From Paraburkholderia fungorum (lineage in GTDB: Bacteria > Pseudomonadota > Gammaproteobacteria > Burkholderiales > Burkholderiaceae), in the NCBI RefSeq assembly GCF_003610895.1, contig NZ_MCAS01000025.1, positions 1 to 64,000 on the forward strand: a stretch of 64,000 nt of DNA. Direction: 5' to 3'. A program made the position numbers and the translations under genes. Positions 8,016-17,019 of the stretch are shown piece by piece. Under the pieces are notes generated by a model. The model was given only the letters and a program-made list of their open reading frames with translations. It had not been told where the DNA came from and made no database searches. Numbering within the stretch: the stretch's first letter is position 1; every line of letters starts with the position of its first letter.

Positions 8016-9064
8016 TCGATGTGATCCGCGCGGGCCTCCTGACAACGATCCAGGATCTTGGCCGCCACGGCTACCGGCACCTCGGCGTCGCCATGGGGGG
8101 CGCGCTCGACCGTTTATCGCTCGAAGTCGGCAACCGCCTGGTCGGCAACCGGCCCGACGCGGCCGGCCTGGAAATTACCTTCGGCCCGACCGTGCTGCGC
8201 TTTCTGCGCGCCACACGCGTGGCCATCACCGGCACCGAATTCGGCGCGACGCTCGACGGCAAGCCGGTCTATTCATGGTGGAGCCTGCCAGTGCAGGCCG
8301 GCCAGGAGCTGGTCCTGAACACCGCCAAACGCGGCATGCGCGGCTATGTCTGTATCGCGGGCGGCATCGACGTTTTGCCGATGCTCGGCTCGCGCAGCAC
8401 CGATCTGGCCGGCCAATTCGGCGGACTCGGCGGCCGGGCACTGCGTGACGGCGATCGTCTGCCGGTCGGCGCGCCGCCGCAACGCGGCCACCTCGGCTTT
8501 ACCCCCGAAGCGCCGGAGTTCGGCGTGAAAGCGCCCGCCTGGTGCAAGTTCGTGCTGGTTCACGAGCCGCTGCGGCGCGGCCGTCATCCGTCCGGCGTGC
8601 CTTGGGCGGTGCCGATCCGCGTGCTGCAAGGCCCCGAGTACGGCAGCTTCACTGAAGAAGCGCACGAATCGTTCTGGTCCGACGAATGGCTGGTTACCCC
8701 AAACAGCAACCGCATGGGCTACCGTCTCGCCGGAACGCAACTGAAGCGCACCCAGAAAAGCGATCTGCTGTCGCATGCAGTGCTGCCCGGCACCATTCAG
8801 GTCCCGCCCAACGGCCAGCCGATCGTGCTGATGAGCGACGCGCAAACCACCGGCGGCTATCCGAAAATCGGCGCCGTGATCCAGGCCGACCTGTGGAAGC
8901 TCGCCCAGGTCCGCCTGAACGCCGCCATCCGTTTCATCCCGACGACGCCCTATGAAGCGCGCCAGGCGCTGCTGGAAGAACGCACCTATTTGCGGCAGAT
9001 CGACGCCGCGATTGCCATGCACGAGGAGCGCTGCGCGCGCCAGCCGGCGGTCGCGACGCTGTAA
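8012..9064 (+). CDS. pxpC: 5-oxoprolinase subunit PxpC (biotin-dependent carboxyltransferase family)
   Basis: The 350-residue partner of PxpB, a KipA / carboxyltransferase domain 2 protein. It begins MIDVIRAGLLTTIQDLGRHG and RHLGVAMGGALDRLSLEVGN, which are the family's N-terminal signatures. RGYVCIAGGIDVLPMLGSRS, RVLQGPEYGSF and LPGTIQVPPNGQPIVLMSDA follow in order, then TTGGYPKIGAVIQADL. The related enzyme urea amidolyase has both domains fused; here they are separate with a 4-base overlap. With PxpA it forms the 5-oxoprolinase complex in the cytoplasm. Confidence 0.95.
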   Translation: MIDVIRAGLLTTIQDLGRHGYRHLGVAMGGALDRLSLEVGNRLVGNRPDAAGLEITFGPTVLRFLRATRVAITGTEFGATLDGKPVYSWWSLPVQAGQELVLNTAKRGMRGYVCIAGGIDVLPMLGSRSTDLAGQFGGLGGRALRDGDRLPVGAPPQRGHLGFTPEAPEFGVKAPAWCKFVLVHEPLRRGRHPSGVPWAVPIRVLQGPEYGSFTEEAHESFWSDEWLVTPNSNRMGYRLAGTQLKRTQKSDLLSHAVLPGTIQVPPNGQPIVLMSDAQTTGGYPKIGAVIQADLWKLAQVRLNAAIRFIPTTPYEARQALLEERTYLRQIDAAIAMHEERCARQPAVATL

Positions 9065-9088
9065 CACTAAGTAGAGTAGAGGAACACC

Positions 9089-9841
9089 ATGGAAATCGAT
9101 TTGAACGCCGACCTCGGCGAAGGCTGCGGCTCCGACGAAGCACTGCTCGATCTCGTCAGTTCGGCCAACATCGCGTGCGGCTGGCACGCAGGCGGCGCCA
9201 ACGCGATGCGCGACTGCGTGCGCTGGGCGGTACAAAAAGGCGTGTCGATCGGCGCGCATCCAAGCTTTAACGACCCCGAAAATTTCGGCCGCAAGGAAAT
9301 GGATTTGCCGGCCCACGAGATCTACGCGGGGGTGCTGTACCAACTCGGCGCACTGTCGGCGATCGCACTGGCCGAGGGCGGGCGCATCGCGCACGTCAAG
9401 CCGCACGGTGCGCTTTACAACCAGGCCGCGCGCGACGCGAAGATCGCCGACGCGATCGTCTCGGCGGTCCATGATTTCGATCCGTCGGTCGCGGTATTCG
9501 CGCTCGCCAACAGCGGACTCGTGACGGCCGCGCGCGAAGCAGGTCTGATCGCCGTGGAAGAAGTCTTCGCCGACCGCGGCTATCGTGCCGACGGCTCGCT
9601 CGTGCCACGCAAGGACCCAGGCGCGCTGCTCGACGACGAAGAAGTCGTGCTCGCGCGCACGCTCGCCATGGTGCGCGAGCGCCGCGTGCAGGCCGTGGAC
9701 GGACACTGGGTGCCGCTCAACGCGCAAACCATCTGCCTGCACGGCGACGGCCCGCATGCGCTGGCGTTCGCACGGCGCATCCGCAGCGCGCTGGAAGATG
9801 CCGGCATTGAAGTACACGCGGCAGGCGCCGCGAGCGTCTGA
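9089..9841 (+). CDS. pxpA: 5-oxoprolinase subunit PxpA (LamB/YcsF family)
   Basis: The 250-residue protein has the YcsF/LamB signature from its first residues (MEIDLNADLGEGCGSDEALL, then SSANIACGWHAGGA), where the Asp and His are thought to bind metal in a deacetylase-like barrel. VSIGAHPSFNDPENFGRKEM, HVKPHGALYNQAARD, EVFADRGYRADGSLVPRK and ICLHGDGPHAL follow as expected. The start is preceded by AGTAGAGGAACACC, a reasonable ribosome site, 24 bases after pxpC. PxpA, PxpB and PxpC together are needed for 5-oxoproline cleavage in E. coli and other bacteria. Confidence 0.95.
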   Translation: MEIDLNADLGEGCGSDEALLDLVSSANIACGWHAGGANAMRDCVRWAVQKGVSIGAHPSFNDPENFGRKEMDLPAHEIYAGVLYQLGALSAIALAEGGRIAHVKPHGALYNQAARDAKIADAIVSAVHDFDPSVAVFALANSGLVTAAREAGLIAVEEVFADRGYRADGSLVPRKDPGALLDDEEVVLARTLAMVRERRVQAVDGHWVPLNAQTICLHGDGPHALAFARRIRSALEDAGIEVHAAGAASV

Positions 9842-9898
9842 TCCGCGCGCCGGACCGCGCGAGTCCGTCAGCGTGAATCGCCCCATTGTCATGCCCTG

Positions 9899-9924
9899 AA
9901 CGCCCCGCTCCTTGCGGGGCGTTT
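9899..9924 (+). terminator. Hairpin after pxpA, possible intrinsic terminator or attenuator
   Basis: A perfect 10-bp stem (AACGCCCCGC 9899-9908, GCGGGGCGTT 9914-9923) with a 5-base loop and a short T tract. It could stop transcription or merely reduce read-through into the DUF969/DUF979 pair. The remaining gap to 10116 holds no gene I can recognise. Confidence 0.65.
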
Positions 9925-10116
9925 GCCAGGTGCAGATGGTTTGCAGTACCCGGAGTGGAACAACACCGTCGAACAACAAAAAGCAGCAGGTGCAGGTGTA
10001 GTCGAAGCAACGCGGCCAGCAAGAGCCGTGGCAACAAAACGGCGCGAGGATCAGCAAGCGCCGGCCCACGTTAGCCGCCACAAGCGGCGAGGTTGAAACC
10101 CTGTTTGGAGATCCAG

Positions 10117-10866
10117 ATGCAGACAACAGTCAGTCTATGGCCACTCATTGGCGTGGCCGTCATCATCGTCGGCTTTTTATTACGGTTCAATCCGATGCTG
10201 ATCGTGGCAGTTGCCGCGATCGTCACGGGTCTGGCCGCGCACTTCCCGCTCGAAAAAATCCTTGCCGAAATCGGCACCGGCTTCATCAAGACCCGCAATA
10301 TTCCGCTGATCATCCTGTTGCCGCTGGCCGTGATCGGCCTGCTGGAGCGGCATGGATTGCGCGAGCGCGCGCAGACATGGATCGGCAGCATCAAGGCCGC
10401 GACCGCGGGACGTTTGCTGATCGTCTATCTGCTGGTGCGCGAACTGACGGCCGCTGTCGGACTCACCGGCCTCGGCGGCCATCCGCAGATGGTGCGCCCG
10501 CTGATCGCCCCCATGGCTGAGGGCGCGACTGAAACACGCTTCGGCAAGATCAGCGACGCGGTTCGCTTCAAGTTGCGCGCCTTCTCGGCGGCGACCGACA
10601 ACGTCGGCCTGTTCTTCGGCGAAGACATCTTCGTTGCATTCGGCGCCATCGTGCTGATGACGACCTTCCTGAAAGAGGCCGGCATCGTCGTCGAGCCGAT
10701 TCACGTGGCTGTCTGGGGCATCCCGACCGCGATCAGCGCGTTCATCATTCACGGCTTCCGTCTGTATCTGCTCGACCGCAGGCTCGAGCGCGAACTGCGC
10801 GGCAATGCCGCAGCGAACGCCGCATCCGTTTCGCCGACGCAACCCGCCGCAGGAGACAAAGCATGA
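10117..10866 (+). CDS. DUF969 membrane protein, probable subunit of a two-gene transporter
   Basis: 249 residues, strongly hydrophobic, with about six predicted membrane segments: VSLWPLIGVAVIIVGFLL, LIVAVAAIVTGLAA, NIPLIILLPLAVIGLL, LLIVYLLVRELTAAVGLTGL, FVAFGAIVLMTTFL and VWGIPTAISAFIIHGF. Conserved-looking polar patches are GTGFIKTRN, GGHPQMVRPLIAPMAEGA and FSAATDNVGLFFGEDIF. This matches the DUF969 family. The start MQTTVSL follows GGAG at 10107-10110. The gene overlaps the DUF979 gene by 4 bases. Position behind pxpBCA suggests uptake of 5-oxoproline or a related metabolite, but no function is established by the sequence. Confidence 0.85.
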   Translation: MQTTVSLWPLIGVAVIIVGFLLRFNPMLIVAVAAIVTGLAAHFPLEKILAEIGTGFIKTRNIPLIILLPLAVIGLLERHGLRERAQTWIGSIKAATAGRLLIVYLLVRELTAAVGLTGLGGHPQMVRPLIAPMAEGATETRFGKISDAVRFKLRAFSAATDNVGLFFGEDIFVAFGAIVLMTTFLKEAGIVVEPIHVAVWGIPTAISAFIIHGFRLYLLDRRLERELRGNAAANAASVSPTQPAAGDKA

Positions 10867-11819
10867 CGCTCACGATTACCTATCTGTTCTGGCTGCTGGG
10901 CGTGGTGCTGCTTGTGATCGGCGGCATGATCGTCACCGACAAGGAGCACCCGCGCCGTTTCACCGCCGGCGGCTTCTGGATTCTTTACGCGCTGATCTTC
11001 CTGATCGGCGACAAGCTGCCGGCCTCCGTGGTCGGCGTGCTGGTGATCGTGATGGCGCTGGCCGCGGGCTTCGGCGGCGTAACCGCGGCGAAGCCGAAGC
11101 TGCTGTCGCTCGAAGCCCGCAAGGCCAGCGCCGCGCGTCTGGGCAACAAGCTGTTCGTGCCCGCGTTGACGATTCCGGTCGTCACCGTGGTCATTACGCT
11201 GTCGGCCAGCCATCTGATCTTCGGCGGCATGCCGTTGATCGAGAAGGCCAACGTCACCCTGATCGGCTTCGGCATTGGCTGTGTGATCGCGCTGGCGATT
11301 GCCTGCGTGATGACACGCGACACCGTCGGCCAGTCGATGAAAGAGGCGCGCCGCCTGGTCGATGCGCTGTCATGGGCCGCGGTGCTGCCGCAGATGCTCG
11401 GCATGCTTGGCCTCGTGTTCTCGGACGCGGGCGTCGGCAAGGCGGTCGCTCACGTGACCACGGCCTACATCAGCCTCGACTACCGGTTTGTCGCGGTGGC
11501 CGTGTACTGCATCGGCATGGCGCTCTTCACGATGGTGATGGGCAACGGCTTCGCCGCATTTCCGGTGATGACGGGCGGCGTCGGCGTGCCGATTCTGGTC
11601 GGCGTGTTTCACGGCAATCCGGCGGTGATGGTCGCGATCGGCATGTTCTCGGGCTATTGCGGCACGCTGATGACGCCGATGGCCGCGAACTTCAACATGG
11701 TGCCGGCGGCGCTGCTGGAGTTGCCGGACAAGAACGCCGTGATCAAGGTGCAAGTGCCGACCGCCTTGACCCTGCTGGTTGTGAACATCTTCCTGCTGAA
11801 TTTCCTGATGTTCCTGTAG
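10863..11819 (+). CDS. DUF979 membrane protein, partner of the DUF969 protein
   Basis: 318 residues with about nine to ten hydrophobic segments, including ITYLFWLLGVVLLVIGGMIV, FWILYALIFLIGD, VVGVLVIVMALAAGFGGV, VTLIGFGIGCVIALAIACVM and FVAVAVYCIGMALFTMVMG. NGFAAFPVMTGGVGVPILVG and GMFSGYCGTLMTPMAANFNM resemble the re-entrant, Gly/Asn-rich segments of ion-coupled carriers, which supports a transport role. DUF969 and DUF979 genes commonly occur as a pair. Start ATG overlaps the DUF969 stop (ATGA). No homology to a characterised transporter is obvious by eye. Confidence 0.85.
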   Translation: MTLTITYLFWLLGVVLLVIGGMIVTDKEHPRRFTAGGFWILYALIFLIGDKLPASVVGVLVIVMALAAGFGGVTAAKPKLLSLEARKASAARLGNKLFVPALTIPVVTVVITLSASHLIFGGMPLIEKANVTLIGFGIGCVIALAIACVMTRDTVGQSMKEARRLVDALSWAAVLPQMLGMLGLVFSDAGVGKAVAHVTTAYISLDYRFVAVAVYCIGMALFTMVMGNGFAAFPVMTGGVGVPILVGVFHGNPAVMVAIGMFSGYCGTLMTPMAANFNMVPAALLELPDKNAVIKVQVPTALTLLVVNIFLLNFLMFL

Positions 11820-11833
11820 GACTGTTGACCTGG

Positions 11834-11863
11834 CCGCGTGCGAGATAGTGGTGTCGCACGCGG
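11834..11863 (+). terminator. Strong hairpin after the DUF979 gene
   Basis: CCGCGTGCGA (11834-11843) and TCGCACGCGG (11854-11863) form a perfect 10-bp stem with a 10-base loop just after the operon end. There is no T tract, so termination may need Rho or the hairpin may only protect the 3' end. Confidence 0.55.
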
Positions 11864-12019
11864 GCGGCGAGTTGCATAAGCCGTGGTGAACGAACGCCGC
11901 CGAATTAGGATGCGTCCGATCGTCAACATGAGTACCTGAACATAAGCTGGTGGATGGTCTCCCATCCACACGCGCCGGCGCACGCAATGCGCGCCGCAGG
12001 CGCTCTCCAGCAGGTTCTC

Positions 12020-13825
12020 ATGGAACAACCCTCCCACCCCGACACCGCGAGCGCCGGCGCGCCGCCTTCCGCCTATCTCGCCTCGGTAGTCGACGCCGCG
12101 CTCGAAGCACACCAGGCCGGCCGGCTCGATGCCGCCGAGCCGCTCTACCGCGAGGCTCTCGCGCTCGACCCTGCGCATGCCGGCGCGCTGCACTATTTCG
12201 GCGTGCTGCAACATCAGCGCGGCAACCACAGCTTCGCTGCGGAGTTGATGAGCGAAGCACTCAAGCGCGATCGCACCGACGCCGTCTGCTGGAGCAACCG
12301 CGGTCTCGTGGCCGCCGCGCTCGGCCACTCCCAGGAAGCCATGATCTGCTACGACCAGGCGTTGCAGCTGCGGCCGGATTTCGCCGACGCGCGCAACAAT
12401 TTCGGCGTCGCGCTGCAAGCGCAAGGCGCGTTCGACGAAGCGATCGGGCAATACCGGCTGGCGCTGGCAGCGAATCCGCTGTTCATCGACGCGCTTCTGA
12501 ACCTCGGCTCGGCGCTGAGCAAACTCGAGCGCTACGACGAAGCACTGGCGTGCTATCAGGACGCGCTGGCACTCGACCCGCAATCGGCGGAAGCGCACTT
12601 CAACGCGGGCAATGCGCACAACGCGCAGGACAATCACGATGCCGCCATCGCCAGCTTTCAGCACGCGCTCTCGCTGCGCCCCAATTACGCCGAGGCGCAT
12701 GTCAACCTCGGCAGCCTGATCGGCAAGCTTGGCGACTACGCCGGCGCCGAAGCTCAATATCGGCAGGCGGTCGAACTCAAGCCGAACCCGACCAATCTGG
12801 TTTGCCTCGGCGCATCGCTCGGCGCGCAAGGCTGTCTCGACGAGGAGGAAGACCTGTATCGCCATGCGTTGGCGCTCGATCCCGACTACGCGGACGCGCA
12901 TCAGAATCTCGCGTGGCTGTTGCTCAAGCGCGGCGACTACAAGCAAGGCTGGGCGGAGTTTGCAAAGCGCTGGCGCAAGCGCGATTACGAGGCGATCGCC
13001 GTGCCGGGCGTCGCCGAGTGGCATGGCGAACCGCTCGAGGGGCGCCGTCTGTTGCTGGTCGGCGAACAGGGTTTCGGCGACCACTTCCAGTTTCTGCGCT
13101 ATGCGCATGAGCTCGAACAACGCGGCGCCACGGTCGACCTCTGCGTGCGCGAGCCGCTGTTGCCGCTGGTTGGACGCATTCCGGGCGTGCGTCGCGCGTT
13201 CAGTGGCAAGCCCGAGGGCGAGTACGACTTCTGGGTGCCGATGATGAGCGTGCCGTCGTGCGTCGGCACCGAACTGTCGAGCATTCCCGTCAACGTGCCG
13301 TATCTGTTCGCCGACAAGGCGCAGATCAGGACATGGCGCAAACGGGTGGACGCAGCCGGCAAATCGAAACGCAAAGTGGGTCTGGTGTGGGCCGGCAGTC
13401 CGACGTTTGGCAACGACCGCTATCGCTCCGTGGCGCTGGCCGATCTGGCCTCGCTAAGCGAGGCGAACGACGTTGCCTGGTATGCCCTGCAGAAAGGCCC
13501 GGCGCACGATCAGTTGGCCGACGCGCCTGAAGCTTTCCGGGCCCACGATTTCACCGCCGATCTGCACAACTTCGACGACACCGCCGCGCTGATCATGAAT
13601 CTCGATCTGGTGATTGCCGTGGACACCGGCGTGGCCCACCTCGCTGCCGCGCTGGGAAAACCCGTCTGGGTATTGCTGCCCGCTAATTCGGACTGGCGCT
13701 GGCTCGAAGAGCGCAACGATTCGCCCTGGTATCCGACCATGAAACTGTTCCGGCAAACGGCCTTAACCGATTGGACGCAGGTGGTCGAACGTGTGTCGCA
13801 AGCGCTACGCGAGGGCAGCCGATAA
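12020..13825 (+). CDS. TPR-repeat protein fused to a GT-B glycosyltransferase-like domain
   Basis: 601 residues. Residues about 20-305 are a run of tetratricopeptide repeats (for example AEPLYREALALDPAHAGALH, AIGQYRLALAANPLFIDALL, ALACYQDALALDPQSAEAHF). The C-terminal part (about 325-590) looks like a GT-9/ADP-heptosyltransferase type half: RLLLVGEQGFGDHFQFLRYA, KVGLVWAGSPTFGNDRYRSV and LVIAVDTGVAHLAAALGKPV. Such TPR-GT proteins are often assigned to protein O-glycosylation or surface polysaccharide work, but the acceptor here is unknown. No signal peptide is seen. Two starts are possible (11954 and 12020); I prefer 12020 because the domain begins there. The gene stands alone and converges on the TraB/GumN gene. 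Confidence 0.75.
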   Translation: MEQPSHPDTASAGAPPSAYLASVVDAALEAHQAGRLDAAEPLYREALALDPAHAGALHYFGVLQHQRGNHSFAAELMSEALKRDRTDAVCWSNRGLVAAALGHSQEAMICYDQALQLRPDFADARNNFGVALQAQGAFDEAIGQYRLALAANPLFIDALLNLGSALSKLERYDEALACYQDALALDPQSAEAHFNAGNAHNAQDNHDAAIASFQHALSLRPNYAEAHVNLGSLIGKLGDYAGAEAQYRQAVELKPNPTNLVCLGASLGAQGCLDEEEDLYRHALALDPDYADAHQNLAWLLLKRGDYKQGWAEFAKRWRKRDYEAIAVPGVAEWHGEPLEGRRLLLVGEQGFGDHFQFLRYAHELEQRGATVDLCVREPLLPLVGRIPGVRRAFSGKPEGEYDFWVPMMSVPSCVGTELSSIPVNVPYLFADKAQIRTWRKRVDAAGKSKRKVGLVWAGSPTFGNDRYRSVALADLASLSEANDVAWYALQKGPAHDQLADAPEAFRAHDFTADLHNFDDTAALIMNLDLVIAVDTGVAHLAAALGKPVWVLLPANSDWRWLEERNDSPWYPTMKLFRQTALTDWTQVVERVSQALREGSR

Positions 13826-13853
13826 AACCTGGGCCGCGCGGATTTCAGGCGTC

Positions 13854-15005
13854 TCAGCCCGCATCGACCACGAACCCGTGCTGCCGCAACAACTGCAGCA
13901 CGCCCTTGCGGCCGCCCAGATGCAATGCGCCGATCGCCACGAACACCGGCTTGTTCGGCCCGGCGATCAGCAGCATCCGCGACACGAAGCGCCGATTGCG
14001 TTCGTACACGATCTTGTTGTCGATCGAATCGGAGATGCGCTTGTCGCGGGCCAGTTTCTCCGACTTCGCGGCCTGCCAGGCCGCAATCGCATCGGCGTCC
14101 CCCACGCGCCATAGCCGATGCAAGGTCTTCACATCGTCGACATTTTCCTGGGGTGTCTGCACCAGGTCCTGCGCCAGCATTTCGCGCTGTTGCGCGAGCG
14201 AAAGCCCGGTGAACGCGCGCATCTGCTGATGCAGCGTCTCAAGGCCGACGATCTTGCCGCGCGTCCTGATGTACACGTTTTGCAGCTGCGCTTCCGTGCC
14301 GTACTCGGTCTGCAAACCGGCACTCAGCGAATCGTAGGTTTCGACCACCAGGGACGCGAGCCACGGGCGCATCTTCTTGATTTCATCCAGCGCCGCGGGA
14401 TTGCCGCGCAGGCGCGCGGCCAGCTTGTGCCACAAGGGCTCGGGCAGCAGGCCCGGCAGACAGTCGCGGCGGCATATGCCGTACTTCGACACGTCGTCCT
14501 GCGAGACCAGCAGTTCGTCGGGTGAGAGTTCAAGCGCCAGCGTCGGCGAGGCCACCAATGCGCCGAGAATCGGTGCTCGGAACGGCTGTTGGGGCGGATA
14601 GTCGGCGGGATCGCCGACGTGCAACGTGCCGAGCACGTAGATGGTTGTGGTGCCGCGCGTGGCGACATAGAACGGCATGCGCGCCGGCTGCAGGCGCACC
14701 GGACCGCTCGCCGTGGTGCCCGGCGTGGCGGGCGGTGGATTGAAACCTGGCAAGGTGGCGCGCGGCGGCGTCTGCAGATTGGGCACCTGCATTGCCGGCC
14801 GCCCGGCCTGAGCGGGCGTATTGGCAGCCGCCCCGGCGGCATGCGCAACGCCGATCGGCAGCACGCTCAAAAGAAAGACACAACAAACGCCGAGGAGCGC
14901 GGCACCGGTTAGTGCACGCGCTCCCCGGCGCCGCGCGAAAGCCACGTGGCGGCCGTCATCACGCGAGCGGCGCGTAGGACGACGCGCCGCCACTGCATCA
15001 GGCAT
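13854..15005 (-). CDS. TraB/GumN family protein, exported
   Basis: 383 residues with an N-terminal basic stretch and a hydrophobic segment (LTGAALLGVCCVFLLSVLPI, ending in AHAAG) that reads as a signal peptide or anchor. A Pro-rich linker follows. The TraB/GumN domain starts at YVATRGTTTIYVLGTLHVGD, with the family GT-x-H motif, continues with ALELSPDELL and ends in PVFVAIGALHLGGRKGVLQL, the second conserved H/G motif. Relatives are thought to be metal-dependent peptidases of the Tiki type, but activity is unproven for most bacterial members. The ATG at 15005 overlaps the dppF stop by 8 bases, so it is read with the dpp operon. Earlier in-frame starts up to 15062 exist inside dppF. Confidence 0.82.
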   Translation of the reverse strand: MPDAVAARRPTRRSRDDGRHVAFARRRGARALTGAALLGVCCVFLLSVLPIGVAHAAGAAANTPAQAGRPAMQVPNLQTPPRATLPGFNPPPATPGTTASGPVRLQPARMPFYVATRGTTTIYVLGTLHVGDPADYPPQQPFRAPILGALVASPTLALELSPDELLVSQDDVSKYGICRRDCLPGLLPEPLWHKLAARLRGNPAALDEIKKMRPWLASLVVETYDSLSAGLQTEYGTEAQLQNVYIRTRGKIVGLETLHQQMRAFTGLSLAQQREMLAQDLVQTPQENVDDVKTLHRLWRVGDADAIAAWQAAKSEKLARDKRISDSIDNKIVYERNRRFVSRMLLIAGPNKPVFVAIGALHLGGRKGVLQLLRQHGFVVDAG

Positions 15006-16017
15006 CCACGTCCCCCACCTCCTCGGCACGGTGACACGACACCTGACGGCCATCCACTTCACGCAACTTCGGTTCTTCGCTGCGGCACCGGTCGATCACG
15101 TACGGGCAGCGCTGGTGGAACGTGCAACCCGATGGCGGATTCAGCGGCGACGGCATTTCACCTTGCAGCTTGATCTTGATGGTGCGATCCGCTTCGAAGA
15201 TCGAAGGCGTGGCCGACATCAGCGCACGCGTGTACGGATGACGCGGGTTCGAGAAAATCCGCTTCTTGTCGCCGAGCTCCGCCACGCCACCGAAGTACAT
15301 CACCATCACATCGTCGGCGATGTGCTCCACCACCGACAGGTTGTGCGAGATGAACACGTAGCTGGTTTTGAACTGCTCCTGCAGATCCATGAACAGATTG
15401 AGAATCTGCGCCTGGATCGACACGTCGAGCGCGGACACCGGCTCATCGGCGACCACGATCTGCGGATCGAGGATCATCGCGCGCGCAATCGCCACGCGCT
15501 GACGCTGACCGCCCGAGAACATGTGCGGATAGCGCTTTGCGTGCTCCGGACGCAGGCCGACCGTACGCATCATCTGCGCGATCCGCTCGGCGCGTTCGGT
15601 CGAGCTCATCTGCGTGTTGATCGCGAGCGGTTCGCCAAGCGTCTGCTCGACGGTCTTACGCGGATTCAGCGAAGCGAACGGATTCTGAAACACCATCTGC
15701 ACGCGCCGCCGCAGCGCGGCGATCTTCGCGTGATCGGCGCCGGCCACGTCCTCACCGTCGATCAGCAGGCGGCCCGCGCTAGGCGCTTCGATCATGGTCA
15801 GTTGCCGCGCGAGCGTCGATTTGCCGCAGCCGGATTCACCGACCACCGCCAGGGTCTTGCCGCGTTCGAGCGCAAACGACACGCCGTTCAAAGCCTTTAC
15901 CGTCCCCTGGCTGAACATGCCGCGCTTGACCGTGTAGTAACGCGCAAGCTTGTCGGCAACCAGCACGTGATCGCCCGCATGGCCCGACTGGCGCCGCGGT
16001 TCGAGTACTGCGTTCAT
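14998..16017 (-). CDS. dppF: Dipeptide/oligopeptide ABC transporter ATPase DppF
   Basis: 339-residue cytoplasmic ATPase. Walker A is VVGESGCGKSTLARQL, the ABC signature is MFSGGQRQRVAIARAM, Walker B is QIVVADEPVSALDV and the switch His is in VFISHNLSVVEHI. The C-terminal oligopeptide-transporter extension contains CTFHQRCPYVIDRC, the cysteine-rich motif that binds an iron-sulphur cluster in some relatives. It overlaps dppD by 4 bases. It pairs with DppD to power import through DppB/DppC. Confidence 0.94.
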   Translation of the reverse strand: MNAVLEPRRQSGHAGDHVLVADKLARYYTVKRGMFSQGTVKALNGVSFALERGKTLAVVGESGCGKSTLARQLTMIEAPSAGRLLIDGEDVAGADHAKIAALRRRVQMVFQNPFASLNPRKTVEQTLGEPLAINTQMSSTERAERIAQMMRTVGLRPEHAKRYPHMFSGGQRQRVAIARAMILDPQIVVADEPVSALDVSIQAQILNLFMDLQEQFKTSYVFISHNLSVVEHIADDVMVMYFGGVAELGDKKRIFSNPRHPYTRALMSATPSIFEADRTIKIKLQGEMPSPLNPPSGCTFHQRCPYVIDRCRSEEPKLREVDGRQVSCHRAEEVGDVDA

Positions 16018-17018
16018 CGTGCGCCTCCATGGGTGTGAACGTTGGCGTCGCCGCTCAGGTTCAGGGGTTTGATGCAGCGCACCCGCGCCACTTCAGCGTG
16101 ACCTTGCATCGGCGCCAGCGCGGGACGTGCCTTCATGCAGTCGTCGACCACGTACTTGCAGCGCGGCGCGAACAGACATCCTTTGGGACGGTCGTCACGC
16201 CCCGGCACCATGCCAGGCAGCGCGGCGAGCCGCACCGCGCCGACATTGTGCTCAGGAATCGCCGCCAGCAAAGCCTCCGTGTACGGATGATGAGGCGCTG
16301 CGAAGATGTCCGGCACGCGGTTGGTTTCGATCACTTCGCCAGCGTACATGACCGCGACGCGCTGCGCGACCTCGGACACCACGGCCAGATCGTGCGAGAT
16401 CAGCACGAGCGCCATGCCGCGTTCCTTCTGCAGCTTGATCAGCAGCTCCATGATCTGCGCCTGGATCGTCACGTCGAGCGCGGTGGTCGGCTCGTCGGCG
16501 ATCAGCAGCTTCGGGTTGCAGGCAATCGCCATGGCGATCATCACGCGCTGGTTCATACCGCCCGACATCTGATGCGGGAACGACGTGATACGGCCCTTCG
16601 CGTCCGGAATGCCGACCTGGTCGAGCAATTCCAGCGCGCGTTTGTCCAGTGCACTGCCGCGCAGGCCTTCGTGCAGCTTGAGCACTTCCTTGATCTGATA
16701 GCCGACCGTGTAGCTCGGATTCAGACTGGTGAGCGCGTCCTGGAACACCATCGCGATGTCTTTGCCGATGATCTTGCGGCGCTCGCGCGCGGAGGCCTTC
16801 AGCAGGTTCTTGCCGTTGAAGGTGACTTCATCAGCGGTGACTTTGCCCGGCGCGTCGATCAGGCCCATCAGCGCCATCATCGTGACGCTTTTACCCGAGC
16901 CCGATTCGCCGACCACGCCGACCACTTCGCCCGGCGCGACATCGAGGTTGATACGGTCGACGGCGGGTAGACCGTTGAAATTCACCGCCAGATTGCGGAT
17001 GGTCAGTAATTTATCCAT
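16014..17018 (-). CDS. dppD: Dipeptide/oligopeptide ABC transporter ATPase DppD
   Basis: 334-residue ATPase with Walker A VVGESGSGKSVTMMALM, signature HQMSGGMNQRVMIAMAI, Walker B KLLIADEPTTALDVTIQ and VLISHDLAVVSEVA. The C-terminal domain has GCLFAPRCKYVVDDC, the cysteine motif of this subfamily. It is one base away from the end of dppC and overlaps dppF by 4 bases, so the ATPases are translationally coupled. Confidence 0.94.
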   Translation of the reverse strand: MDKLLTIRNLAVNFNGLPAVDRINLDVAPGEVVGVVGESGSGKSVTMMALMGLIDAPGKVTADEVTFNGKNLLKASARERRKIIGKDIAMVFQDALTSLNPSYTVGYQIKEVLKLHEGLRGSALDKRALELLDQVGIPDAKGRITSFPHQMSGGMNQRVMIAMAIACNPKLLIADEPTTALDVTIQAQIMELLIKLQKERGMALVLISHDLAVVSEVAQRVAVMYAGEVIETNRVPDIFAAPHHPYTEALLAAIPEHNVGAVRLAALPGMVPGRDDRPKGCLFAPRCKYVVDDCMKARPALAPMQGHAEVARVRCIKPLNLSGDANVHTHGGAR

Positions 17019-17019
17019 G

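Noticed and set aside
8273..10126. 617-codon open frame on the minus strand
   Set aside because: Opposite pxpC, pxpA and the following gap; composition is typical of an antisense shadow and no motif is recognisable.
13045..13120. 488-codon minus-strand frame over the TPR gene (11654-13120)
   Set aside because: Antisense to TPR repeats, which create repeating Leu/Arg patterns on the other strand; it begins and ends inside two real genes.
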